A stretch of 38,707 bases of DNA, taken from an uncultured Neglectibacter sp. GTDB taxonomy: Bacteria > Bacillota > Clostridia > Oscillospirales > Acutalibacteraceae. Each line of letters starts with the position of its first letter. Position 1 is the stretch's first letter. The notes under the pieces were generated by a model. That model was not told the DNA's origin. It made no database searches and was given only the letters and a program-made list of their open reading frames with translations. Positions 16,614 to 24,904 of the stretch are shown in pieces. The DNA is taken from the NCBI GenBank assembly GCA_904374805.1, contig CAJFEW010000032.1, positions 1 through 38,707 of the forward strand, written 5' to 3'. The position numbers were made by a program, and so were the translations under genes.

Positions 16614-17583
16614 CAAATTGTTGGAAATCAACGGCGTCAGCAAAATCTTCCGTATCGGCGGCATGCTGCGCGGCAAGAAGCTGGTGGCGATTGACGATGT
16701 CTCCCTGTCCATTGATGCAGACAAGCCTGTAATCCTCTCGGTTGTGGGCGAGTCCGGCTGCGGTAAGTCCACCCTGTGCAAGATGGTGCTCCGCCTGCAC
16801 ACCCCGGACATGGGCGATATCATCCTGGACGGCAAGTCCTACAAGGATAAGAAATCTTACAACCACAAACAGTTTAAGCTGGATGTGCAGCCGATTTTCC
16901 AGAACCCCTACGAGTCTTTCTCCGCCCGTAAAGTGGTGGACTCCTATCTGTTCAACACCGCTCTGCGGTTGGGCATTGCCAAGAACAAGGAAGAGGCCAC
17001 CAAGCTGGTGGACGAAGCTTTGAAGAGCGTGGGTATGTCCCTGGCAGTTGTCAAGGGCAAGTACCCCACCCAGTTCTCTGGTGGTGAGCTGCAGCGTGTG
17101 TCCATTGCCCGCGCCCTGATCACCCGGCCGAAGCTGATCATTGCGGACGAACCTGTGGCGGCTATCGACGCCTCCATGAAGATGAACATCGTCAACCTGT
17201 TTAAGGAGCTGCGGGATAAGTATAAGATCTCCTTTATCTACATCACCCATGACCTGTCCACGGCTTACTACGTATCCGACTACATTGCCACCCTGTATCG
17301 CGGCACCTTGATCGAATACGGCTCTGCCAAGGACATTATGGATGAGCCCGCCCATCCTTACACGGAGCTGCTGATGAACGCGGTTCCCCGCGTAGGCGAT
17401 AAGTGGAAAGAGGACCTGGTCCTTCCCGACATGGAGGACAAGGAATACTCCATCACCTACTGCAAGTTTGCTCCCCGCTGCCCCTATGCAACGGAAGAGT
17501 GCCGCAAGGACCGTCCGGAGCTCAAAGAGATTGCTCCTGGCCGTAAAGTGGCTTGCTACCATCCCCTGGAGAAGACGAAGTAA
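16606..17583 (+). CDS. Peptide ABC transporter ATPase, DppF type (operon 1)
   Basis: A 325-residue second ATPase of the importer. Walker A is GESGCGKST, the signature [15 protein letters not shown], Walker [13 protein letters not shown] and the switch His is in ITHDLS. The C-terminal domain again carries [14 protein letters not shown] plus a final CYH. In Walker B, VAAID replaces the more usual VSALD. The ATG at 16606 follows GAGGAGGTGCAGAAG inside the previous gene, so the two ATPases are translationally coupled. A strong terminator closes the operon 35 nt downstream. Confidence 0.95.
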   Translation: MANKLLEINGVSKIFRIGGMLRGKKLVAIDDVSLSIDADKPVILSVVGESGCGKSTLCKMVLRLHTPDMGDIILDGKSYKDKKSYNHKQFKLDVQPIFQNPYESFSARKVVDSYLFNTALRLGIAKNKEEATKLVDEALKSVGMSLAVVKGKYPTQFSGGELQRVSIARALITRPKLIIADEPVAAIDASMKMNIVNLFKELRDKYKISFIYITHDLSTAYYVSDYIATLYRGTLIEYGSAKDIMDEPAHPYTELLMNAVPRVGDKWKEDLVLPDMEDKEYSITYCKFAPRCPYATEECRKDRPELKEIAPGRKVACYHPLEKTK

Positions 17584-17617
17584 GCACCGGTTCTGCGGAA
17601 ACGAATAAATACGCATA

Positions 17618-17664
17618 CGCCCCGAAAAGAAGGTTGGTTTTGCCTTGGTTTTCGGGGCGTTTTG
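17618..17664 (+). terminator. Rho-independent terminator of peptide importer operon 1
   Basis: cgccccgaaaa (17618-17628) pairs with ttttcggggcg (17649-17659), an 11-bp perfect stem followed by ttttgttgttt. Confidence 0.93.
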
Positions 17665-17783
17665 TTGTTTGTAGAGGCGTCTGGAGACCGTCGGGGGAGG
17701 GCAGCCCATGGAGAAAAGCATCGTTCAAGGGAAAAGCCTTCCATGCATGCTCACAGGGCATGGTGGCAGATAGTACTTAAGTA

Positions 17784-17813
17784 TTGGACATTGCTGTCCT
17801 CCCCTGGTACAAT
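17784..17813 (+). promoter_or_regulatory. Promoter of the MATE gene
   Basis: ttggac (17784-17789) and tacaat (17808-17813) with an 18-bp spacer, giving a start near 17820 and a 50-nt leader. Confidence 0.7.
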
Positions 17814-17871
17814 AAAGCCAAAGAGAGGGGGAACAGACGGTTTTCCCCTGGAAATTTGCGAGGTGTGGAAC

Positions 17872-19263
17872 ATGGTGCAGCGCTTGTGGAATTGGATTGT
17901 GGAGCCAAAGACGCAGATTGCTCCCGAGAGGCAGCTGTTCTCCAACCGGGATTTAAAGCTGTTGATTTTGCCCCTGTTTGGGGAGCAGTTTCTGGCCATG
18001 CTGGTGGGCATTGCGGATACCATGATGGTCAGCTATGCGGGAGAAGCCGCTGTTTCCGGCGTCTCCCTGGTGAACATGCTGAACACGTTTTTCATCTACT
18101 TATTCACCGCTTTGGCCTCGGGAGGCGCAGTGGTCGTCAGCCAATATATTGGCCATGGGGATCCCAAAAACGGCAACTTGGCCTCCGGACAGCTGTACAC
18201 AGTTTCGTTCCTGTTTTCCGTGGTGTGCATGGCAGTGGCGCTGGTGTTCGACCAACCCTTGCTGCAGCTGCTCTTCGGCCAGGTGGAGCCAGACGTTATG
18301 GAGGCCAGTTTGATCTATCTGCGGATTTCCGCCTATTCCTATCCGGCGCTGGCTGTGTATAACGCCGGGGCCGCTCTGTACCGGAGCATGAGCAAGACCC
18401 ATGTGACCATGAATGTCTCTCTGGTGATGAACGCCATCAACGTGGTGGGCAACGCCATTGGCATCTTTGTGCTGCACGCAGGCGTGGCTGGCGTGGCCTG
18501 GCCTTCCACCATTTCCCGCATGGTTGCGGCGGTGATCATGACCGTGCTCTGCTTCTCCAAGAAGAACTCCATCTACCTGGCGTGGAAGAATATACTGACC
18601 TGGAATGGGTCCATGATCCGGCGCTTGCTGGGGATCGCCGTGCCAAACTCCATTGAGAACGGGCTGTTCCAGCTGGCCAAAGTGGCGCTCAGCTCCATTA
18701 CGGCTATGTTTGGGACTGTGCAGATCGCCGCCAACGGGGTGGCCCAGAGCATCTGGTCTTTGGCGGCTTTGGTCGGCGGGGCTTTGGGTCCGGCGTTTAT
18801 CACCGTGATCGGCCAGTGTATGGGCGCCCAAGATGTGGACGCGGCGGATTACTACATGCGCAAGCTGACCCGGCTGACGTTCTTCATCTCTATTTTGTGG
18901 AACGGGCTGGTGTTGGCCGGAACGCCGCTGTTGCTGCTGCTCTATGACCTGTCGGAGGAGGCCAAACAGTTGGTGCTGCTCCTGGTGGTGATCCACAACT
19001 TGTTCAACGCAGTGGCCTTTCCCCTGTCCGGACCCTTCTCCAATGGGCTGCGGGCAGCGGGAGATGTGAAGTTCACCATGTATATCTCCCTGTTCTGCAC
19101 CGTGGTCTGCCGGGTGGCGCTGTCCATTCTCTTTGGCGTGTGGATGCAGGGGGGCGTGATCGGCATCGCCTTTGCCATGGCGGGAGATTGGTGCATCAAA
19201 GCGGTCATCCTGGCCATTCGGTATAAAAGCGGCAAGTGGAAGAATTTCCGTGTGCTGGCGTAA
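17872..19263 (+). CDS. MATE family multidrug/Na+ antiporter
   Basis: A 463-residue inner-membrane protein with about 12 predicted helices in two similar halves, as in MATE exporters (NorM/DinF fold). The first half opens with LILPLFGEQFLAMLVGIADTMMVS, the typical P-x-x-x-x-Q/E segment followed by the V-x-x-x-D-x-x-M motif. The second half repeats the pattern with GIAVPNSIENGLFQLAKV. It probably exports cationic drugs or metabolites in exchange for Na+ or H+. The start is the ATG at 17872 after GCGAGGTG, downstream of the promoter; longer readings go back into the previous operon's terminator. Single-gene unit by its own promoter. Confidence 0.92.
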   Translation: MVQRLWNWIVEPKTQIAPERQLFSNRDLKLLILPLFGEQFLAMLVGIADTMMVSYAGEAAVSGVSLVNMLNTFFIYLFTALASGGAVVVSQYIGHGDPKNGNLASGQLYTVSFLFSVVCMAVALVFDQPLLQLLFGQVEPDVMEASLIYLRISAYSYPALAVYNAGAALYRSMSKTHVTMNVSLVMNAINVVGNAIGIFVLHAGVAGVAWPSTISRMVAAVIMTVLCFSKKNSIYLAWKNILTWNGSMIRRLLGIAVPNSIENGLFQLAKVALSSITAMFGTVQIAANGVAQSIWSLAALVGGALGPAFITVIGQCMGAQDVDAADYYMRKLTRLTFFISILWNGLVLAGTPLLLLLYDLSEEAKQLVLLLVVIHNLFNAVAFPLSGPFSNGLRAAGDVKFTMYISLFCTVVCRVALSILFGVWMQGGVIGIAFAMAGDWCIKAVILAIRYKSGKWKNFRVLA

Positions 19264-19268
19264 GAGAA

Positions 19269-19299
19269 AAAGGGCGGTTCCTTTGGGGGGCGGCCCTTT
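19269..19299. terminator. Weak hairpin after the MATE gene
   Basis: aaagggc pairs with gcccttt over a G-rich loop, five bases after the MATE stop. The T-run is lacking on the plus side and interrupted on the minus side, so terminator activity is doubtful. Confidence 0.3.
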
Positions 19300-19317
19300 G
19301 CTGTTGGGGACGGGCTC

Positions 19318-19347
19318 TTGCACATCTCTCCCAGAGGGATGTATACT
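19318..19347 (+). promoter_or_regulatory. Promoter of the Smr-domain gene
   Basis: ttgcac (19318-19323) and tatact (19342-19347) with an 18-bp spacer, about 40 nt before the GTG start. Confidence 0.65.
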
Positions 19348-19384
19348 AAGAGGAAACGTAAAGCTTTTCTGGGAGGAATGTAGG

Positions 19385-19690
19385 GTGCGCTTTAAAAGAG
19401 AGGGGCCCGTGGCGGTGGTGGATCTCCACGGGGTGTACGAACGGGAGGCCCGCATGCTTTTGGAGGGCTGGTTGAACCAAGCCCCGGAAGAAGTCCAAGA
19501 GCTGCGGGTGATCCACGGATACCAGCGGGGAACGGTTCTGCGGGATATGGTGCGGGAAGAGTTTGCCCATCCTCGGGTGGCGGTGGTGCTTCCCTCCCTC
19601 AACCCAGGCGAGACCCGGCTGCTCCTTCGCAACCCAGGCAAGGAAAAACGTACAGGACCCCAAACGCACGGGAAAAAGCGGGGCCGGTGA
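19385..19690 (+). CDS. Stand-alone Smr-domain protein
   Basis: A 101-residue protein made of one Smr domain, the nuclease-like module otherwise found at the end of MutS2. The defining motifs are DLHG (D13-L14-H15-G16) and RVIHGYQRGTVLRDMV (H44-G45), matching the family LDLHG and HGxGxG-type signatures, although the second glycine motif is altered to HGYQRGT. A basic tail (KEKRTGP, KKRGR) could bind nucleic acid. The start is a GTG at 19385 after GGGAGGAATGTAGG; the nearer ATG is followed at once by a stop. Smr proteins have been linked to RNA or DNA cleavage, for example on stalled or collided ribosomes; a role here is inference. Confidence 0.85.
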   Translation: MRFKREGPVAVVDLHGVYEREARMLLEGWLNQAPEEVQELRVIHGYQRGTVLRDMVREEFAHPRVAVVLPSLNPGETRLLLRNPGKEKRTGPQTHGKKRGR

Positions 19691-19805
19691 TGACAATCGA
19701 AGCGTGGCAGAGAAGGGGAAAGTGAAAAAATGCCGGATCCCAAAAGCCCAGCGCTGGGGAAAGAGGAAATTCCGTACCCCTGGGGTGAATCCCCCGAAGA
19801 GATAC

Positions 19806-19838
19806 AAAAGGGAGCGCTCCCAGAGAGGGCTCCCTTTT
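19806..19838. terminator. Bidirectional terminator after the Smr gene
   Basis: aaaagggagc (19806-19815) pairs with gctccctttt (19829-19838), a 10-bp perfect stem with A and T flanks able to work both ways. It likely ends the Smr transcript. The 115 nt between the Smr stop and the hairpin show no convincing gene. Confidence 0.7.
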
Positions 19839-19873
19839 GTGCAGATAAGGTGCAGCGGACAGGTACAGATGGG

Positions 19874-19904
19874 AAAAAAACCGAGTACCCTGCTGAGCAC
19901 TCGG
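19874..19904 (-). terminator. Second terminator, similar to the tRNA-Leu terminator
   Basis: On the minus strand CCGAGTGCTC, loop AGCA, GGGTACTCGG, then seven T (plus-strand A's 19874-19880). Stem sequence and layout resemble the terminator at 20057-20090 (both share GAGTnCTC...GGGTACTCG), as if one were a diverged copy. It stands about 150 nt further downstream of the tRNA. Confidence 0.7.
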
Positions 19905-19933
19905 CTTGGGTTAGGGTGACGAAATAGAGGACC

Positions 19934-20029
19934 GAAGGGCAATGCCCTTCCACCGCAAAAAGTTGGTAGCGACAGCGAGACGTAAGCGAGGGCGCTTGCA
20001 ACCGAGCAGCTGGGCATGACTTTTTGCGG
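19934..20029. repeat. Palindromic element downstream of tRNA-Leu
   Basis: Two nested palindromic parts. First is a perfect 7-bp hairpin gaagggc-aat-gcccttc (19934-19950). Two bases later the 11-bp arms ccgcaaaaagt (19953-19963) and actttttgcgg (20019-20029) pair perfectly around a 55-nt interior with its own aagcg/cgctt stem. It has no coding signature. The shape fits a small non-autonomous mobile element, a repeat family scattered beside tRNA genes, or a structured RNA. I recall similar sequence in spurious proteins of related genomes but could not check this. Confidence 0.6.
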
Positions 20030-20056
20030 GGAGGAGCGGCAATCCATACGGGGCAT

Positions 20057-20090
20057 AAAAAAGGTCGAGTACCCTTATGAGTACTCGACC
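20057..20090 (-). terminator. Rho-independent terminator of tRNA-Leu
   Basis: Minus strand GGTCGAGTAC, loop TCATAAGG, GTACTCGACC followed by six T (plus-strand A's 20057-20062). It starts directly after the encoded CCA end of the tRNA. Confidence 0.93.
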
Positions 20091-20177
20091 TGGTGCAGGT
20101 GACAGGACTTGAACCTGCATGAACTTGCGCTCATATGGACCTGAACCATACGCGTCTGCCAATTCCGCCACACCTGC
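20091..20177 (-). tRNA. tRNA-Leu (anticodon CAG)
   Basis: An 87-nt tRNA with encoded CCA. The acceptor arms GCAGGTG and CACCTGC pair fully, with discriminator A. The anticodon stem TATGG/CCATA encloses loop TTCAGGT, so the anticodon is CAG (plus-strand ctg at 20141-20143) and reads CUG. A long variable arm (TGAGCGCAAGTTCA) marks a class II tRNA such as Leu. The T arm GCAGG-TTCAAGT-CCTGT is intact. CUG is by far the commonest Leu codon in this GC-rich window. Confidence 0.97.
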
Positions 20178-20209
20178 ATTTTATAAGGCTCACGCCTCAA
20201 CGCTTGACT

Positions 20210-20238
20210 ATTATAGCACCGGACTGGCGGATTGTCAA
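20210..20238 (-). promoter_or_regulatory. Consensus promoter of tRNA-Leu
   Basis: On the minus strand a perfect TTGACA (20233-20238), 17-bp spacer and perfect TATAAT (20210-20215), starting about 30 nt before the tRNA. Confidence 0.93.
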
Positions 20239-20270
20239 CGGGGATTTTTAAATTTTTTCCCCGGTTTTTT
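20239..20270 (+). terminator. Possible terminator upstream of peptide importer operon 2
   Basis: cgggga (20239-20244) pairs with tccccg (20258-20263), then g and six T. It abuts the tRNA -35 box and would stop plus-strand read-through before operon 2. Confidence 0.5.
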
Positions 20271-20333
20271 GAAGAAAAGTGGGCAACGGGGCGGTGCAAA
20301 GGGAAAGGCAGGCTACACAACCTTGCAGATTTG

Positions 20334-20342
20334 TGGTATAAT
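20334..20342 (+). promoter_or_regulatory. Extended -10 promoter of peptide importer operon 2
   Basis: tggtataat is a TGn extended -10 with perfect TATAAT (20337-20342) and no good -35. It gives a leader of about 155 nt. The region 20178-20503 holds no gene apart from these signals. Confidence 0.65.
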
Positions 20343-20503
20343 TTACCCGGATTTAACAGCCGCCGCTGTTTTGCGCCCTTTTTCTTAGAAAGAGGCGGCG
20401 GGAGAGCGGAGACGTGAAAATACGCAAGAAGGTCCGGGCACACTACCCACAGTGGCTGGAAAAGAGCGTGGACCATACAGAGAACGGAAGGAGAACGTAC
20501 GCG

Positions 20504-22024
20504 ATGAAAAAAAGAGTGCTTGGCCTGGTGCTGGCGTTCTGTTTGCTGCCGGTTGTTTTTGCAGGATGCGGCAGCCAGGGGGAAACAGCCTCCTCGGGGG
20601 AGGCGGACACGGCTGTGGTGCGCATGAATATTGGCTCGGAGCCGGACAGCCTGGACCCTTGGCAGTCTGCCGCCACGGATACAGAGGCGATTTTCCACAA
20701 TGTGTTTGAAGGGCTGTGCTCGTTCGACGAGACGGGGGCTATTGTCCCCGGTTTGGCACAGCGGTGGGAGGTGGCTTCCGACGGCCTGACCTACACCTTT
20801 TTCCTGCGGGAAGGGGTGCAGTTCCACAACGGAAAGGAATTTACGGCGGAGGACGCTGTCTACACCTACAACCGCCTGGCGGGACTGGACGGGGAAGAGC
20901 CTCTTTCCAGTGACTTCACCGTGGTAGAGAGCGTGGAAGCGTCGGATGAGCACACCTTTGTGGTCCATTTGAAGCAGCCCTCCGCGGCGTTTTTGGCCTT
21001 GAACATCGAGCCCATTCTGCCGGAGGGGTACGAGGAGCAGGCCACCCATCCGGTGGGGACGGGACCTTTTCGGTTTGTGGAGTACACCCCTGCCCAGCGG
21101 GTGGTGCTGGAAAAGAACCCGGACTATTACGACCAGGAAAAAATGCCCCGCATTGACCGGGCGGAGATCTACATTATGACGGATCCGGCTGCGGTGGTGT
21201 CGGCGCTGCAGTCGGGCAGTTTGGATGTGGCCTCCATTGAGGCCGACGACGCCCAGGTGCTGGAGGGTCAGTTTGACATTGTCAACGCCCCCCAGAACAT
21301 GGTGCAGATTTTGGCGCTGAACAATTCCCAAGCGCCTTTTGACGACGTGCGGGTGCGCCAGGCCATCAGCTACGCCGTGGACAAGGACCAGATTGTGGAC
21401 AGTGTGTTCGGCGGCTATGCCACCAAGCTGTACACCAATTTCAGCCCTGTGATGGAGACTTATTACAACGACAGTTTGGAAGGGACGTACGACACGGATT
21501 TGGAAAAGGCCCAGGCCCTTTTGGACGAGGCAGGCTTGGGGGACGGCTTCACTTTTACGGTGAAGGTGCCCTCCAATTACCAGCCCCACATAGACACCGC
21601 CCAAATCCTTGCCCAGCAGCTGCGCCCTCTGCAGATCACCATGGAGATTGAAACGGTGGAGTGGGCCACCTGGCTGGAGGATGTGTACACCAACGCCAAC
21701 TACCAGGGCACCATCATCGGGCTCAGCGGCAAGCTGGATCCCCAGGATGTGCTGGGGCGGTTTGCCAGCGACTACGACCGGAATTTTTACCGGTATTCCA
21801 ACCCGGAATATGACCAGCTGCTTGCCAGCGCCGCCACAGAGCTGGATCCGGAAGCCCGGGCGGAGACGTACAAGCGCTGTCAGGAGATCCTCACCCAGGA
21901 CGCGGCGGGTGTCTTTCTGTGCGACCCCAATTTGGTGGTGGCCTGCCGAAAGGATTTGAAAGGGTACACCTTCTATCCGGTGGGATTTTTGGACTTCAGC
22001 AAGCTGTACTATGAGACTGCCTGA
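20504..22024 (+). CDS. Peptide ABC transporter substrate-binding lipoprotein (operon 2)
   Basis: A 506-residue SBP_bac_5 family protein of standard length. The signal peptide MKKRVLGLVLAFCLLPVVFAGC ends in lipobox FAGC with lipidated C22. The mature protein begins with the family opening NIGSEPDSLDPW and the segment YTFFLREGVQFHNGKEFTAED. It captures peptides or related ligands outside the membrane and delivers them to the permeases encoded next. The start is the ATG at 20504 after GGAAGGAG; a longer frame exists but lacks a signal peptide. Codon use is ordinary for this genome, unlike the operon 1 homologue. Confidence 0.95.
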   Translation: MKKRVLGLVLAFCLLPVVFAGCGSQGETASSGEADTAVVRMNIGSEPDSLDPWQSAATDTEAIFHNVFEGLCSFDETGAIVPGLAQRWEVASDGLTYTFFLREGVQFHNGKEFTAEDAVYTYNRLAGLDGEEPLSSDFTVVESVEASDEHTFVVHLKQPSAAFLALNIEPILPEGYEEQATHPVGTGPFRFVEYTPAQRVVLEKNPDYYDQEKMPRIDRAEIYIMTDPAAVVSALQSGSLDVASIEADDAQVLEGQFDIVNAPQNMVQILALNNSQAPFDDVRVRQAISYAVDKDQIVDSVFGGYATKLYTNFSPVMETYYNDSLEGTYDTDLEKAQALLDEAGLGDGFTFTVKVPSNYQPHIDTAQILAQQLRPLQITMEIETVEWATWLEDVYTNANYQGTIIGLSGKLDPQDVLGRFASDYDRNFYRYSNPEYDQLLASAATELDPEARAETYKRCQEILTQDAAGVFLCDPNLVVACRKDLKGYTFYPVGFLDFSKLYYETA

Positions 22025-22053
22025 GTAAGCGGGGACAGCCGGGCGCAAAGCCG

Positions 22054-22083
22054 GCGTTCCCTTCCCGGGAAAGGGACGCTTTT
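22054..22083 (+). terminator. Hairpin between binding-protein and permease genes (operon 2)
   Basis: gcgttccctt (22054-22063) pairs with aaagggacgc (22070-22079), with one T-G type mismatch, followed by four T. It is weak enough to allow read-through, paralleling the hairpin in operon 1. Confidence 0.6.
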
Positions 22084-22141
22084 CCAAGGGGCTTCCGGGG
22101 GTCGGAAGACCTGGGCGGCCGGAACAAAAGGAGGGGGATCT

Positions 22142-23083
22142 ATGGCCTATTACGTGCGGAAGGTGGCCGGCTTTCTGGTCACCTTGTTTTTGGTGTCTCT
22201 GCTCACCTTCCTGGTGTTTCAAATCCTGCCCGGAGATCCGGCCAGGGTCATCTTGGGGGTGGACGCAGACCCTTTGCAGCTGCAGCAGCTGCGTGAGGAG
22301 CTGGGCATGGACAGGCCGGCCCCTCTGCGCTTTTTAGAGTGGCTGGGCGGGGTGCTGCGGGGAGATTTGGGCACCTCCTACCGGTATCACCAGCCGGTGT
22401 CTGCACTGCTGGGAAGCGCCCTGGGAGTCACGGCTCAACTGGCTGTGTACGCGCTGGTGCTGACGGCGGCGGTGGGGCTGCCTGTGGGCATTTGGCTGGC
22501 CCACCACAGCAAAAAGAAATACGCCCTGCCGGTGTCCTTGCTCTCCCAGCTGGGGCTGTCGGTGCCCTCCTTCTGTGTGGGCGTATTGCTGGTCAGCGTC
22601 TTTTCCGTGGGGTTGGGGTGGTTCCCCTCCATGGGGTATACGCCTTTTTCCCAAGACCCCCTGGCCTGTGTGAAGAGCCTGACCCTTCCGGCGGTGTCCA
22701 TTGCCTTTGGCTCCGCAGCGGTGCTGATCCGCTATGTGCAGGCCAGCATCCTAGAACAGGAGGGGCAGGAGTACGTAAAAACAGCCAGGAGCAAAGGGGT
22801 GCCTGGCTCCAGGATCCTGCGGGTACATGTGCTGCGCAACTCCCTGATTCCCGTGTTGACCGTATTTGGTATGACCATTACGGATGTGCTGGGAGGGAGT
22901 ATTTTGGTGGAGAACCTGTTCTCCTTGCCGGGGATCGGGCGGCTGATCGCCACCTCGATCAACTCCCGGGACCTGCCGTTGATCCAGGGCTTGGTTTTGT
23001 ATTTGGCCGCGCTGGTGGTGGTGTGCAACTTTGGGGTGGACCTGTTCTATTCTGTGGTGGATCCCCGTATTCGGCGCAAGTGA
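22142..23083 (+). CDS. Peptide ABC transporter permease, DppB type (operon 2)
   Basis: A 313-residue permease with the DppB pattern: first helix (VTLFLVSLLTFLVFQILPGDP), then a periplasmic stretch with LREELGMDRP and five further helices. The coupling loop is EYVKTARSKGVPGSRIL, followed by VLRNSLIPVLTVFG. The C terminus YSVVDPRIRRK is typical. It starts at ATG after AAAAGGAGGGGG. It forms the channel with the next gene. Confidence 0.96.
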   Translation: MAYYVRKVAGFLVTLFLVSLLTFLVFQILPGDPARVILGVDADPLQLQQLREELGMDRPAPLRFLEWLGGVLRGDLGTSYRYHQPVSALLGSALGVTAQLAVYALVLTAAVGLPVGIWLAHHSKKKYALPVSLLSQLGLSVPSFCVGVLLVSVFSVGLGWFPSMGYTPFSQDPLACVKSLTLPAVSIAFGSAAVLIRYVQASILEQEGQEYVKTARSKGVPGSRILRVHVLRNSLIPVLTVFGMTITDVLGGSILVENLFSLPGIGRLIATSINSRDLPLIQGLVLYLAALVVVCNFGVDLFYSVVDPRIRRK

Positions 23084-23097
23084 AAGGGGGAAAGCAT

Positions 23098-23925
23098 GTG
23101 GGCTTTCAAAGGGTGATGCAACGGTGCCTGCACAAGGGGACCTTCCTTTTGGGTGCGGCCATGGTGGGGCTGATGCTGCTGCTTATGACGGTGGGTTTGT
23201 TCTACACCCCCTATGACCCGGAGGCCATGGACACCCAGCACGCCTTGGCGTTCTTTTCCCCGGCCCATCCCTTGGGCACCGACCAGTTCGGCCGGGATGT
23301 GCTCAGCCGGGTGATGGTGGGCGCGCGCTATTCGTTTTTGGTGGGAGCTCTCACCGTGGTGTTCGGCCTGGTGCTGGGCGGCGTGGTCGGAGCAGTGGCC
23401 GGCTATTATGGAGGAAAAATCGACGAAGTGGTGATGAAGCTGATCGATGTGCAGATGGCCTTTCCCGGGGTGCTGCTGGCGTTGATGCTGATCGCCGTAT
23501 TCGGCAACGGCTTGCAGAACCTGGTGCTGGCCCTGGGGCTGATGTCTGTGCCCCGGTTTGCCCGCATTGCCCGGGGCGGCTTCCTGCAGTATCGGGACGC
23601 AGAGTTTGTAAAGGCGGCCCGCGCCCGGGGGGCCGGGGACGGAAGGATTCTGTTTCGTCACATTCTCCCCCATTTGACGCCGGAATTGGTGGTCACCGGG
23701 GCCCTGGGGTTTGCGGGGGCTGTCATGAGCGAGGCGGGGCTCAGCTATTTGGGCCTGGGCATGGAACCCACCACCCCCAGTTTTGGGCGCATGCTCAGCG
23801 AGGCCCAGGGGGAGATGCTGCAGGCGTGGTGGTATGTGCTGATTCCCGCGGCGGCCATCACGCTGCTGGTGATGGGATTTAATCTGATGGGCGATGCCCT
23901 GCAGGAGGTGACCCGCCATGGCTGA
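23098..23925 (+). CDS. Peptide ABC transporter permease, DppC type (operon 2)
   Basis: A 275-residue permease with the DppC hallmark HPLGTDQFGRDVLSR after the first helix. The coupling loop is EFVKAARARGAGDGRILF, followed by HILPHLTPELV, and it ends MGDALQE. I chose the GTG at 23098 (VGFQRVMQR) because AAAGGGGG lies 7 bases before it and it starts 14 nt after the previous stop; longer readings overlap the other permease. It overlaps the following ATPase start by 8 nt. Confidence 0.94.
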   Translation: MGFQRVMQRCLHKGTFLLGAAMVGLMLLLMTVGLFYTPYDPEAMDTQHALAFFSPAHPLGTDQFGRDVLSRVMVGARYSFLVGALTVVFGLVLGGVVGAVAGYYGGKIDEVVMKLIDVQMAFPGVLLALMLIAVFGNGLQNLVLALGLMSVPRFARIARGGFLQYRDAEFVKAARARGAGDGRILFRHILPHLTPELVVTGALGFAGAVMSEAGLSYLGLGMEPTTPSFGRMLSEAQGEMLQAWWYVLIPAAAITLLVMGFNLMGDALQEVTRHG

Positions 23926-24904
23926 TCCCAAAGAAGCGGTGCTCTCCCTGGAGGGTTTGACCGTGGAATTTGCCCGGGGTGGGGCGTCCTATCCTGCGGT
24001 AAAGGATGTGACACTGCACGTGGCTCCCGGGGAAATGGTGGCCTTGGTGGGGGAGTCGGGCTGTGGAAAGACCCTGACCGCCTTGGCCACCCTGGGGCTG
24101 TTGCCTCCGGGCGCCCGGGTTTCCCGGGGGAAGATCCTCTTGGGGGGCACAGAGCTGGGCGGCTTGGCCCAGGATCAGTGGGACCGGTACCGGGGCAAGG
24201 ATCTGGCCATGATTTTTCAGGAGCCCATGACCGCCCTCAACCCCTTGATGAAAGTGGGACGCCAGGTGGGGGAGGCCGCCCGGATGCACGGCGCCGGGAA
24301 GGAGGAGGCCCGCCGGCGGGCCCTGGAAGCCATGGCCCAAGTGGGCCTGCCGGATCCGGAGCGGCTGTATGAGGAGTATCCCCATCAGCTGTCCGGGGGC
24401 ATGCGGCAGCGGGTGATGATCGCCATGGCCCTGATCAACCGGCCCCGGCTGCTGGTGGCGGACGAGCCTACCACAGCCCTGGACGTGACCATCCAGGCCC
24501 AGATAATGGAGCTGCTGCTGCAGATGAACCGGGAGCTGGGCACCGCCGTGCTGCTGATTTCCCACGACCTGGGGGTGGTGCGCCGGCTGTGCAGCCGGGT
24601 GTATCTCATGTATGCCGGCAGTTTGGTGGAGTGGGGAAGCACGGAGGAAGTGCTGGCTTCGCCTCTGCACCCCTACACCAAGGGGCTGCTGGATTCCATT
24701 CCCTCCTGGGAGAAGCGGGGGACGCCTCTGTCCTCCATTCCGGGGGCGGTGCCCGCCTTAGAGGAGCGGCGCAGCCGGGGCTGTCCCTTCTATGACCGGT
24801 GTCCCCGCCGCCGGGAGGTTTGCCGGGAAAAATCCCTGCCCTTGGCGGTCCGAGGGACCCAGGGCGCGCGCTGTGTGGACGCAAAGGAGGCGATAAACCC
24901 ATGA
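23918..24904 (+). CDS. Peptide ABC transporter ATPase, DppD type (operon 2)
   Basis: A 328-residue ATPase. Walker A is GESGCGKTL, the Q-loop segment [12 protein letters not shown], the signature [15 protein letters not shown], Walker [13 protein letters not shown] and the switch His ISHDLG. The C-terminal domain carries four cysteines ([15 protein letters not shown] and a later RCVD), possible Fe-S ligands as reported for mycobacterial DppD. AGGAGGTG precedes the ATG inside the permease gene. It overlaps the next gene by 4 nt (ATGA). Confidence 0.96.
   Translation: MADPKEAVLSLEGLTVEFARGGASYPAVKDVTLHVAPGEMVALVGESGCGKTLTALATLGLLPPGARVSRGKILLGGTELGGLAQDQWDRYRGKDLAMIFQEPMTALNPLMKVGRQVGEAARMHGAGKEEARRRALEAMAQVGLPDPERLYEEYPHQLSGGMRQRVMIAMALINRPRLLVADEPTTALDVTIQAQIMELLLQMNRELGTAVLLISHDLGVVRRLCSRVYLMYAGSLVEWGSTEEVLASPLHPYTKGLLDSIPSWEKRGTPLSSIPGAVPALEERRSRGCPFYDRCPRRREVCREKSLPLAVRGTQGARCVDAKEAINP

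Noticed and set aside
19730-19927. Small plus-strand frame (65 residues, MPDPKSPALG...) after the Smr gene
   Set aside because: It has a fair ribosome site, but runs through two terminator hairpins and shows no recognisable family.
19911-20171. Minus-strand frame starting MAELADAYG across tRNA-Leu
   Set aside because: The classic spurious protein read from a tRNA-Leu gene; the tRNA is the real feature.
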